A DNA stretch of 64,000 nucleotides from Halomonas huangheensis (GTDB lineage: Bacteria; Pseudomonadota; Gammaproteobacteria; Pseudomonadales; Halomonadaceae). Shown here one piece after another: positions 19,101-25,225 of the stretch; positions within the stretch are counted from its first letter, which is position 1, and every line of letters begins with the position of its first letter. The stretch spans positions 2,790,001 to 2,854,000 of the forward strand of contig NZ_CP013106.1 of the NCBI RefSeq assembly GCF_001431725.1, read 5' to 3'. The notes beneath the pieces were generated by a model, which saw only the letters and a list, made by a program, of their open reading frames with translations, made no database searches and was not told the origin of the DNA. Position numbers and translations under genes: made by a program.

Positions 19101-19559
19101 CGCTGTAATGGCGCTGGACAGCGGCATGGCATCGTACTCGGCATGCTGTAGCGCCGCCATGATAGCGGCAGGGTTGTTCAGCGTCTGATCGGAAATCAGC
19201 GTCGAGATGATCCGCGGATCGGCATCTACGACGTTGCCCGTATGCCCGCCGTTCTGCCCCATGTTCGTCGGCTCACCAACGACACCATAGTCGTTGTTGT
19301 TGATAATGCCGTGGAAGGTGTCATCGCCTTCATTGATGTAGTGCGGCTGCATCGCACGCGGCATGATCTGATCGGCTGCGCCCCAGAGTTCTCGCCCTGG
19401 CGTAATGTTATTGAGGCTGCCGTCAACGGTGCGCAGGCCATAAGGCAGATGCGGCTGCGCAAGCAGTTGATCGAGTGGCGTGCCAGCAACATGCGCCTCG
19501 GCGATCTTGATTTGCTCGAGTATGAACTCCAGGTCGTGTTTGTTCAGTTTGACGGCCAT
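10200..19559 (-). CDS. Giant RTX animal-type haem peroxidase (MopA/PehA-like), T1SS substrate
   Basis: 3119 residues. An N-terminal conserved block (KLNKHDLEFILEQIKIAEAH) is followed by an Ala-rich coiled coil (about 155-245). The animal haem-peroxidase domain spans about 250-1135: distal FGQFFDHGLDL with Gln283, Asp286, His287; catalytic GRGNE with Arg560 and Glu563; proximal RFGHS with His681. The Met that forms the sulfonium link in myeloperoxidase is Asn here. Asp-rich GxDGixGTxDD-type loops (near 314, 343, 457, 1138) suggest added Ca2+ sites. Two Ig-like domains (about 1660-1870) and long RTX arrays follow; the C-terminus GVSDFNL fits an uncleaved T1SS signal. Known relatives are secreted peroxidases including Mn(II)-oxidising MopA. 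Likely substrates: halides, phenolics or Mn(II). RBS GGGAGGGAAC precedes the ATG. Confidence 0.93.
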   Translation of the reverse strand: MAVKLNKHDLEFILEQIKIAEAHVAGTPLDQLLAQPHLPYGLRTVDGSLNNITPGRELWGAADQIMPRAMQPHYINEGDDTFHGIINNNDYGVVGEPTNMGQNGGHTGNVVDADPRIISTLISDQTLNNPAAIMAALQHAEYDAMPLSSAITAVRARYAEFLNDPAVTAYQPLAQQVNAAKDVVTAAEDALEAAQQGGDQVAIDDAEASLAAAQQALATTEETVAAAREALKPALDAAKAVMDQELSDTFGIEMDGNTILLPNVAPDEGLSAPFNGWMTFFGQFFDHGLDLIHKGDNGTIYMPLTADDPLVTHGPDGIPDSGDEVDVNMPLVLTRLAPSMGPGADGILGTDDDTPEARNKTTPFVDQNQTYTSHPSHQVFLRHYEMVDGKPMASGRLLNGESGGLATWKDVKDQAREKLGIDLDDRDVFGVPLLRTDPYGEFIRDENGFPQVVVNIGPDLIPNTADDVTVSGTAANPIVLSELNDGRGPVRTSHAFLDDIAHNAVPVLVAGAEGQPAILMPDPNSGTDPIGDPVPVDPNTGETFYDNELLDRHFIVGDGRGNENIGLTAVHHVFHSEHNRQVEDVKRQILELAEAGDIDFLNEWLIDPVVAGFDPNALNWDGERLFQTARFSTEMQYQHLVFEEFGRKVSPLIDVFVFNTVTDVDPAIFAEFAHTVYRFGHSMLTDHLKLLPLNDEGQPVDADGNLIPIEDWGVDVGLIEAFLNPVLFDQNQTISAEQAAGAIFRGMTYVHGNEIDEFVTDSLRNNLLGLPLDLPAINIARGRDAGVPSLNDAREQLYAASNSSWLKPYESWADFGANLKTPASVINFIAAYGTHPLLEAADTLVEKRDVAMALLGLAESTETVAAALTNAGFESDSLAAGEPGVNVDPQGNYSVGAPSGWTLTGGTGGLYAPDASVVDPNGVDGSNVAWLRENAQLSQDTGITLEEGVNYRLTLDVGDRTNQDWPGGEARLVAGGVVLATVSLTAPADDGGWATFSIETGLIGAAQAGQELSIEIQQTDGSMNQILVEDVRLDIVSPAGEIADRLEFLNGTGDWAGVETGLNLVDLWIGGLAEKIMPFGGMLGSTFNAVFELQLENLQEGDRFYYLSRTQGLNLLNELENNAFSKLIMANTDMALPGADGILGTEDDEVNFHVGVDSFAKHDVVLEVDESKQIAMDPEGDDPVLNAIRDKVERDNPSTEGPDDNYLRFTGGEHAVIGGTENDDTIIGGDGDDAIWGDTGNDRIEGGHGVDLIIGGAGDDIITDTGDTGDFIKGEGGDDVIANSNGLDVVMGGDGQDVILVGVDATEVFAGEGNDFILGGADHDFILGNEGDDWMEGGDGFDVLNGDNSELFFNSTILGHDVMFAGANENDFDAESGDDIMVQGESVMRNEGMFGFDWAIHKGSPVAADSDMRIPIFTTVADDILRDRFDQTEGLSGWIHDDVLRGDDRGSTEEIEVEFSLENHGLTQAGVNRIDGLRELLGISIEDAPTDPNVDLEEVVAWAEGNMLLGGDGNDTMEGRGANDFIHGDAWLNVRLSIRELDVDGNVMEGTEAFTVDSLTDMVTVGGVTKELSNFLLEGVIKPKQLKIVREIKYDEDSSNDTDTAIFAGNRDWYEITHVGDRTYVARREHEDIDPQIDEGTDTLIGIERIQFADGIYTIRETGNVDPTGRLIIEGLPAREDQALTVNADNIRDLNNPDGRVDPTQMTFRWQIERNDGTGDYIDIPNVNGLTFTPGDEHDGLRIRVLGNYVDAGGVLEIVSSQPTDPVIGVNDDPTGPLLISDMSPTEGQELTATVAFTDPDGMTDAFEEFLLTYNWEYSPNGLNNWQTVPAELGGNDRSFIPGPDLVGMQLRMRVVYQDDLLNTHEVISEVTEVVGNYIESNDPVVSAGIGGDAEGGTNQGDDFVIAGDGANDISGGNGNDVLNGAGGSDTLRGGAGGDTLDGGQGDDVVLGEAGDDTIIYGNGHGSDEIDGGAGQDRLRIVEGSFDADDDVEVRVNGGVVDLVNGTTSVTGVEATDLDLRGGIDTLTYDTGENVSVNLLTGAATGFSITRGVENVTGGTGNDTLLGNSLDNTLQGGQGDDALNGGFGNDTLLGGDGGDDLRGAAGDDHLEGGAGDDRIDGGAGRDTASYAAAGAAVTVSLLGQAGLASFEEQDTIGAGVDRLIDIENLEGSAFNDTLSGDDDDNLIDGGEGADTMSGGAGDDTFVIDDDGDVVNGGDGIDTIRASISINLHPTLDNQVTGGHTTENAVLLGSDDLNARGNAADNQLTGNSGNNILTGANGTDTVVLEGPITDYTFAPAGGNLTVTSVAGGTDTLIAIERVEVEGSSYNIVRPPMSGSNEADLMLGFGGNDSLTGGAGDDIFLAGGGADTMIGGAGNDTFVVTDDGDVVNGGGGIDTILSTISVNLHPGLDDQVVGGHTVENAVLLGGSNLNARGNGVGNQLTGNAGANNLVGANGNDELIGNGGNDNLQGGNQDDVLDGGEGNDVLNGGSGIDTARFAGSAGDYTFGVSGSGLSTVTHLASGDEDTLISIERLQFGDGEVLNIVSGDGDVTSADPGIIFGGDGDDNIVGSNGNDVIIGGAGDDTLQGHDLGDGDDDVVPPQTDDDTFIWRPGDGMDNINGGGEGAEGDTFQVVGNEEAETYRIYTYDEAVARIGFAGSDEVEIIVTREVGGVGEAAATIIAELTEIEEIVVNGGGVSGGGQFDGDTVEMYGSFDVATSLRPDTITILGSSGNDTVDISSLLSEHRIVFKGAGGNDTIIGTLRPQDVVELKPGTTIDDYVSTTNEDGSTTISTDGHSVTFRSNGQLPTFDATPPNDQDDQVDQDDDVPVNDGDQPSSDEEEVVVSIPAAAIAGSEGADALVGTADGDTIMALGGRDVVFGHDGDDDILGGDGADMLYGDDGDDRVLGEDGNDFINAGDGDDTVFGGDGDDLLVAETGDGDDTYYGDDMVGGSGSDTLDMSAITAAITADLGTGFMGRGSVSSTETGNDGLWGVENIVTGSGNDTITASGAVNVMDGGAGNDTFRFLSAANADGDTIMGFQPGDRIDLSGIDANGCASGNQNFTLVTEAFTGAGQLMFSHQTLDGEDYTVVQGNTTGDDDADFSLSIKGRHELGVSDFNL
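12190..13010 (-). repeat. Duplicated module inside the peroxidase RTX region
   Basis: Two copies of a module of about 75-100 residues lie roughly 520 bp apart. Both contain DDGDVVNGG, then GIDTI, a SINLHP/SVNLHP strand, QV(T/V)GGHT, ENAVLLG, LNARGN and NQLTGN. The copies are diverged at third positions, so the duplication is not recent. Each copy carries two RTX nonapeptides before a beta segment. Confidence 0.8.
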
Positions 19560-19615
19560 GTTCCCTCCCAGGCCCCACAGGGCTCTGCGACTTATTCTTA
19601 TTAACCAATATGGTT

Positions 19616-20477
19616 ATTTGGCGACCCCTTGAACCTCACCAGCGGGCTACCGTTTTATGTCTTCCACAGCCAGCAGGCATGTCTCCGCACCTCGACAGAC
19701 AAACCATCTGCGGTATCTTTTTCACCCCTGCTAATGACTCAAGATGACATTCAGCAAGTCTTTTCACCTCCTCATATTCATCATCACTTATCTTCGAGAG
19801 TTCTAATCAATAAGCACGAGATGCTCGTTCCTCAAGAAGATGAAGTTTTTGTGACAGCAGCGATCAACATTCTCATCATTACCTGACTAACTAATTACAA
19901 CCATTGATTCCAGATAGGAAAATCATCCACCAAGCGTTGTGCGACAAGTCATCGAGCGGTGATCAGGCAAGGCGGAATCGATGGAAAAGGTGGAATTTAC
20001 GATGTGCAAATGAGCATTTTGAGAGCGGCTCCAACACCGAACGCACAAGCCCAGGCCCTTTTCGTACAAGAACTCGATCCATTTCAGGACTGCCATGGGG
20101 GTTTGCCAGAGCCATCGGAGCACCAGTCAACATGGGGAGAGTACCGGCTATGGAAATGGCTTTGGGTTCTGATGCCATTGCATCAATTGCATTGGTCATC
20201 AGCAGTGTGACCGGGTCGTACTGAGCGCTTATGCCCTGAGTTCACGGCCGGAATTCAAAATAACCGCAGCAACTGGATCTCATGGATCTGCTGAATCAGG
20301 AAAGGCGACTATCGTGCATGGGATGCAGGTACCACCACATCATCAGCCTTGCGAGGGCATGGCCGTTCTTGTCCAGAAAGCAATGGAGCGCGAAAGCGCT
20401 GCAAGTGGCCAGATCGACTTGAGGGCGACATCATCGCCCTACCGAAAAAAGGAATTGAACGGGGTGCTGGACAGCAA
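19616..20477. other. Gene-poor stretch upstream of the peroxidase operon
   Basis: No convincing gene was found here. The part next to the peroxidase gene must hold its promoter and leader; an inverted repeat AACCA-ATA-TGGTT lies at 19603-19615, about 45-55 nt before the ATG. Base composition changes near 19960: an AT-richer leader gives way to a GC-richer segment (19960-20470) with several short frames on both strands, none with a recognisable family, as expected for a decayed gene. Confidence 0.5.
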
Positions 20478-20900
20478 TCAGTACTGGGACAACAGCTCTT
20501 CCACTACCGGCGTCATCTTGCTGCTTACGCTAGCCCACTTGCTGAAGTCAAAGCCGCCCTTGCCTGTCAGATGGTATTCCGCATAGGCAACCCGTTCCTC
20601 ACCCTTGAACATCCTGAGCTCAGCGTGGGAGAGATACGGCGTGAAGTCCCATGACCTCAGCGCGGTGTAGGTCATCCTGTATTCGCAATGTGCCGGTGTC
20701 GCTCCGGAGTAGAGTTCTGTTGTAATCGAGTGATCGTGGAACACGTCAGTCACAGCGTCGACGAAGCCGTCCACGATCACCTTGGGGTTATCCTCGATAC
20801 AGACATTCGACACGCTGTACGAGCGATCCAGCGGCGTGACCTGAATGGATGTACAACCGGAAACGGTCATCAGCACCGCCACCACAGCACATTTCTTCAA
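20478..20900 (-). CDS. Small lipoprotein, Sbal_3080-like family
   Basis: 140 residues with a lipoprotein signal (MKKCAVVAVLMTVSGC, lipobox Cys16). The mature part contains CIEDNPKVIVDGF, CEYRMTYTALRSWDF, YLSHAELRMF and YHLTGKGGFDFSKW, a pattern I associate with the uncharacterised Sbal_3080 lipoprotein family. Two further cysteines (in VCIED and HCEY) may form a disulphide in the periplasm. It is monocistronic, flanked by gene-poor DNA on both sides. Function unknown. Confidence 0.75.
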   Translation of the reverse strand: MKKCAVVAVLMTVSGCTSIQVTPLDRSYSVSNVCIEDNPKVIVDGFVDAVTDVFHDHSITTELYSGATPAHCEYRMTYTALRSWDFTPYLSHAELRMFKGEERVAYAEYHLTGKGGFDFSKWASVSSKMTPVVEELLSQY

Positions 20901-21342
20901 TCCAACGTCCTTGCCAAGCTACCTGGTTTCGTGGGGCAAATCGGGCCTATCACCATGCGCCCCGCCCACCGCTTATCGGCAGCCTAGAAGTCACCTTGAG
21001 TCGAAGTGATCCACCTTCTGACGGACTTAGTCACTGCTTACCTTGCGAGTCGCGTAGCGAGGTACTACCGCCCTCCCGCACTCCCTAAGGCACGGTTCCC
21101 GCTGCGTCCATCAGGCATGGATTGATAAGAAAAAACGTTCAGAAAAATGGGGAAAATCATAATTGTCTGCTATAAGAGACATGATGCATATATGAAGGGT
21201 GATAGCGATGCGGGTGGGCTCGGTAGAGTCGTTGTAACGAATAGTCGATTAATGACCGGTTACGGCCCAAAGCGGATGTCTTATTTTTACTCCGACTCCA
21301 AAGTTAGGAAAATGGAAAATATCGTTTACAGAGAGGCTCTGT
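20901..21342. other. Non-coding junction before the RloC islet
   Basis: The first half has host-like GC and only short unrecognised frames. From about 21130 the DNA becomes AT-rich, marking the left edge of the acquired segment. A 79-codon frame at 21147-21386 overlaps the RloC start by 44 nt and has no family signature, so it is not annotated as a gene. The RloC promoter must lie here. Confidence 0.5.
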
Positions 21343-23745
21343 ATGCTGAAAAAGATACAACAGATAAAGAAGCTCGGCGTTTTTGAGGATTTTTCTTGGG
21401 ATCATGAAGTAAAGAGCAATGGTGGTGCCGTTCAAAGCTTTGTTGATATAAATATTATCTACGGGCGCAACTATTCTGGAAAAACAACGCTTTCACGTAT
21501 TGCTCGTGCATTAGAAACGGGTGAAATTTCTGAAAAATTTGGCTCCCCTTCATTGAGTCTAAAATTCTCCGATAACTCCGAAATAGCTCAAGCGAATCTG
21601 ACAGCGCATGGAAAAACTTCACGAGTATTTAATGAAGATTTCACAAGAGAAAACTTGAAATTTATCACTAACCCAGATGACAGTATAGAGCCATTTGCCA
21701 TTCTTGGTGATGATAACAACAAAGTTGAGAAAGAAATTAAAGAGATAGAAGCGGAGCTAGGGTCAAGTGAAGAAGGCCAAGAAAGTGGTTTGTTTTCGGA
21801 AAGAAAATCCGCTTTTGATGACTACTCCGAGGCTTTTCAATCGCACAAAACAGCTAACGATAACCTCAAAAGGCAATTAGGTGACAAAGCAACTAATAAA
21901 AATATTGGTATAAAATATAAACCAGAGCGATTTGGCGATCAAAACTATACAATCAAAAAATTGGAAGATGACTTGGCAGAGGTTCAAAAATCTAACTTTC
22001 AACCATTGACTGATGAGAAAATCGCACAGCACGAAAAGCTCATTGAAGAAAAAACTCTTCCCAACATACCCAAACTCACACCGCCCAACCTGAGCTTTAC
22101 CATTTTTGTTAAAGAAGCCGGTTTATTAGTCACAAAGGAAATCAGTGAATCTGACAAGATTGAAGAATTAGTTAAAGATGCCGTTTTAAATCGTTGGGTA
22201 AATGAAGGTCGCATGCATCACAGAGGCAAGCATGAAAAATGCGCCTTTTGCGACAATGCAATTTCGCAGGAACGCTGGAAAGATCTGGACAAACACTTTG
22301 ATGAAGAGTCTGAGAAACTAGACAAAGATATTGAGGCCTTGGTTAAACGTATTGAGGATGAGAAAAAATCTATCAGCACAGCTTTGACCATTAACCCGTC
22401 ACGCTTTTATTCTAAATTTCATATTCAACTTTCCGAACTAAACTCAACGCTTAAGTCGGCTGTTACTGAGTATCAATATTCCTTAGAAGCACTGATTTCG
22501 CAGCTAACGAGTAGGAAAAACGATATATTGAATGCTAAAAAATTCGCTCATCCTGTTGATTATTCAACTGAATTAGAATCTGCTTGGGATGACTACAAAA
22601 ATATTTGCAATGAATCTGACTTATTCAGTAGCTCTTTGAATAGCGAGCAATCCAGTGCCAGAAGAGCGCTAAGATTAAAAGAGGTTGCAGATTACCTAAT
22701 CACCATTGATTACCATTCGCAGCTCGATTCTATAGCTGCCTTACAAGAAAAACTGGACAAAGCGTCTAGAGAAAAGGTGCGTATTTCCGAGGAAATCACT
22801 CAAAAGCAAACATTGATTAGTGCAAAAAAACGTGATCTAAATGATGAAGAAAAAGGCGCCAAAAAGGTTAATGAATATCTCAACAATTTCTTTGGTCATA
22901 AGTTCTTGACACTTGAATCCAAAAAGGATGCGGAAAATTCAAAGCGCATTCGTTTCGAAGTTATACGAGATGGAAAGAAAGCTTATCACCTCAGCGAGGG
23001 AGAATGCAGCCTTTTGGCGTTTTGTTATTTCTTGGCAAAACTAGATGATATTGAGACGCGAGATTCAAAGCCAATTATTTGGATTGACGACCCTATTTCA
23101 TCACTGGACGGAAATCATATTTTCTTTATATATAGCTTAATAAGCACCGAGATTGTTGCCAAAGGAGAATTTGAGCAACTATTCATATCAACACACAACC
23201 TTGATTTCCTAAAGTATTTGAAAAAATTGAAAGGTAGCTATATTAATTCTACGGGTGGAAATATCGGATTCCAGAAAGCTTATTTTATGGTTGTTAGGCA
23301 GGATAGGAAATCCACCGTCCAAGTTATGCCTTCCTATCTAAAGGAATATGTCACAGAGTTTAACTTTCTCTTTCACCAAATTCATAAATGCGCAACGATG
23401 GGATCTGTTGACGACACTAACTATATTACTTTCTACAACTTTGCCAACAATGCGAGGAAGTTCTTCGAAATCTACCTCTACTACAAATACCCAGACCAAG
23501 GAATGAATGAAGGAACACTCAATCTATTCTTTGGCAATGATAGTGTACCAGCTGTTTTGGCCGATCGAATAAATAATGAATATTCACATTTATGCGGGGT
23601 ATTTGAAAGAGGAGCAACGCCGGTTGAAGTTCCAGAGATGCAACTGGCGGCCCGACAAATTATAGAAAAGCTAAAAGAAGATAGCGAACAATACTCCGCA
23701 TTGCTAAGAAGTGTTGGTGAGCCTCCTGAGGCGGGAGATGTATGA
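21343..23745 (+). CDS. rloC: RloC/PrrC-family anticodon nuclease with ABC-type ATPase
   Basis: 800 residues of the AAA_13 family. The ATPase has Walker A GRNYSGKT (41-48), a signature-like LSEGE (550-554), Walker B IIWIDDP (578-584) and switch His618 (STHN). Two long coiled-coil stretches flank a central CxxC (Cys300-Cys303), comparable to the RloC zinc hook. The C-terminal HEPN-like nuclease region keeps the Arg-x3-Glu pair (Arg705, Glu709) and a distal His749 (NNEYSH), the anticodon-nuclease triad of PrrC/RloC that cuts tRNA in the anticodon loop to abort phage infection. No restriction-modification genes are adjacent. Its AT-rich codon usage contrasts sharply with neighbours, indicating recent transfer. 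A GAGG ribosome site precedes the ATG. Confidence 0.85.
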   Translation: MLKKIQQIKKLGVFEDFSWDHEVKSNGGAVQSFVDINIIYGRNYSGKTTLSRIARALETGEISEKFGSPSLSLKFSDNSEIAQANLTAHGKTSRVFNEDFTRENLKFITNPDDSIEPFAILGDDNNKVEKEIKEIEAELGSSEEGQESGLFSERKSAFDDYSEAFQSHKTANDNLKRQLGDKATNKNIGIKYKPERFGDQNYTIKKLEDDLAEVQKSNFQPLTDEKIAQHEKLIEEKTLPNIPKLTPPNLSFTIFVKEAGLLVTKEISESDKIEELVKDAVLNRWVNEGRMHHRGKHEKCAFCDNAISQERWKDLDKHFDEESEKLDKDIEALVKRIEDEKKSISTALTINPSRFYSKFHIQLSELNSTLKSAVTEYQYSLEALISQLTSRKNDILNAKKFAHPVDYSTELESAWDDYKNICNESDLFSSSLNSEQSSARRALRLKEVADYLITIDYHSQLDSIAALQEKLDKASREKVRISEEITQKQTLISAKKRDLNDEEKGAKKVNEYLNNFFGHKFLTLESKKDAENSKRIRFEVIRDGKKAYHLSEGECSLLAFCYFLAKLDDIETRDSKPIIWIDDPISSLDGNHIFFIYSLISTEIVAKGEFEQLFISTHNLDFLKYLKKLKGSYINSTGGNIGFQKAYFMVVRQDRKSTVQVMPSYLKEYVTEFNFLFHQIHKCATMGSVDDTNYITFYNFANNARKFFEIYLYYKYPDQGMNEGTLNLFFGNDSVPAVLADRINNEYSHLCGVFERGATPVEVPEMQLAARQIIEKLKEDSEQYSALLRSVGEPPEAGDV

Positions 23746-23859
23746 TATATACTTCCGCACAGTATCTATCAAATAGCTCCCAACAAGTTCCAATGTTTTT
23801 TTGGGAATGCGCTAGGGGTTTGATCGTCCGCTTTTGGCCGCAAACAGCCTCCCAGGCCA

Positions 23860-24261
23860 TCAATATCCTGTAACCCCAAACCGCCGATAAACAATGACCC
23901 GATCGGCACGATCCGTGGCGAGGGCCTCACAGCCCTGCGCCACGGCCCACTCCTCCGAGGCTCGCAGCAACTGACGTGTGAGGCCGCTGCCGCGATGCTG
24001 GGTGACGATATAGAGCCCTTCGATGTAGCCGGTTCTTACACCTTCCAGGCCGGGAATATCGGTTCTGATCGATAGTTCTACATGCCCTGCCGCCCTGCCC
24101 TGTTGGTCTCTGGCGATCAGGACTTCCAGCGGTTCATCCAGTTCGCCACGAAAGAACTGTTCGATCTCCTGCTGATGATCGTCGGCTTCCCACAGTTGGT
24201 TACGCAACCGTAGCCAATCGTCGGCATCTGTTCGCTGAATGCGATGTATCGTATAAGCCAT
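23860..24261 (-). CDS. AAC(6')-like GNAT acetyltransferase, C-terminally shortened
   Basis: 133 residues from the ATG after GGAGAGGGCAGC; an upstream in-frame ATG lacks a ribosome site. The protein has the aminoglycoside 6'-N-acetyltransferase layout: DWLRLRNQLW near the start, GHVELSIR, then YIEGLYIVTQHRGSGLTRQLL, the acetyl-CoA-binding motif A. After CEALATD the sequence jumps to RVIVYRRF, whereas AAC(6') enzymes normally have a further segment of about 20 residues (SDxxxxxxxxxxxHxxxGFEE) before the final strand. An internal deletion has probably removed part of the cofactor site, so activity is doubtful. It lies 3' of the RloC islet and 48 nt after the XRE regulator gene. Confidence 0.7.
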   Translation of the reverse strand: MAYTIHRIQRTDADDWLRLRNQLWEADDHQQEIEQFFRGELDEPLEVLIARDQQGRAAGHVELSIRTDIPGLEGVRTGYIEGLYIVTQHRGSGLTRQLLRASEEWAVAQGCEALATDRADRVIVYRRFGVTGY

Positions 24262-24309
24262 GCTGCCCTCTCCTTCTCTCCCCCTTTTCCCCCTGCCGGT
24301 TACCAACTA

Positions 24310-25119
24310 TCACTGGCCCTTGGGAAAATACAGAATCATCCGCAGATGGCGATGTTCATCGACGATCAGCATTTCGTGGTCGAAGTCCTCACGTTGTGAG
24401 TCGTTCGTGGTGACGGCGCCGATGCCGTACCCGTAGCTGTGGAGCTCCGGCTTTTCCCACCAACGTCGGAAGTCCGGCGACAACTGGGTCAGGTCGTCGA
24501 TCAATCGGTGCATCTCGGGGTCTTCGGGGGCCGATGCCAGGTCGCAGCGGAACTGGGCCAGCAGTCGGAAGGCATCCTGCTGCCAATCGGGCAGGCGACG
24601 GCGCATTGCCGGGTTGGCGAAGATCATGCGCAGCATATTGCGCTCGGCCCCCGCTTGCTCGGTGAAGGCAAACAGCCGCTCGGCGGCGTCATTCCAGGCA
24701 ATCACATCCCAGCGCAGGTTGATGACGTAGGCGGGCCGTGCAAGCTCGTCCATCATCCGTTGCACGCGTGGCGGAATCGATTGCCATTGATATGCCTCTA
24801 CCGGCGGTGGCCGGCGCTGCGCCAGCAGGAACAGGTGGCAACACTCGGCATCATCCAGCTTGAGCGCCTTGGAAACACCGAGCACGAAGCTTTCCGAGAC
24901 GTTGATATCACGCCCCTGCTCGAACCAGGTGTACCAGGTCAGCCCCACTCCAGCGAGAGTGGCGACCTCCTCGCGGCGCAATCCCGGTGTCCGTCGCCGC
25001 CCTGTCGTCGGCAACCCCACATCCGCCGGCGTCAGCTTGTGGCGGTGATGGAGCAGGAATTCCGTCAGATCACTACGGGTTCGATCAAGGCTTCTGCTGT
25101 GCCGCGCTGTCTCACTCAT
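24310..25119 (-). CDS. XRE-family regulator with MmyB-like ligand-binding domain
   Basis: 268 residues from the ATG at 25119, which has CAGGAG upstream. The N-terminal helix-turn-helix (about residues 12-80) contains the TPGLRREEVATLAGVGLTWY motif typical of this regulator class. The C-terminal domain (about 100-265) is the MmyB-like PAS-type ligand-binding domain (YVINLRWDVIAWNDAAERLF; HPDF-type loop SPDFRRWWEKP). Divergent from the MFS pump gene with about 106 nt between the starts, so it probably represses or activates that pump in response to a small hydrophobic ligand. Confidence 0.88.
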   Translation of the reverse strand: MSETARHSRSLDRTRSDLTEFLLHHRHKLTPADVGLPTTGRRRTPGLRREEVATLAGVGLTWYTWFEQGRDINVSESFVLGVSKALKLDDAECCHLFLLAQRRPPPVEAYQWQSIPPRVQRMMDELARPAYVINLRWDVIAWNDAAERLFAFTEQAGAERNMLRMIFANPAMRRRLPDWQQDAFRLLAQFRCDLASAPEDPEMHRLIDDLTQLSPDFRRWWEKPELHSYGYGIGAVTTNDSQREDFDHEMLIVDEHRHLRMILYFPKGQ

Positions 25120-25225
25120 GTCGAGCTCCTGACAGTTGCCATTGGTAATAGGATAACCAGCTATATTGTACCCGGATAATGACTGTTCGAGCATGTGGCT
25201 TCCGATGCATTTCGCTGGAGGCGAT

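Noticed and set aside
19904..20224. Overlapping frames near 19904-20224 as an insertion-sequence remnant
   Set aside because: No terminal inverted repeats, no DDE-type motif and no recognisable transposase segment could be identified.
21147..21386. 79-codon frame before the RloC gene as an antitoxin-like partner
   Set aside because: It overlaps the RloC start by 44 nt, has no ribosome site that I can see and no family signature.
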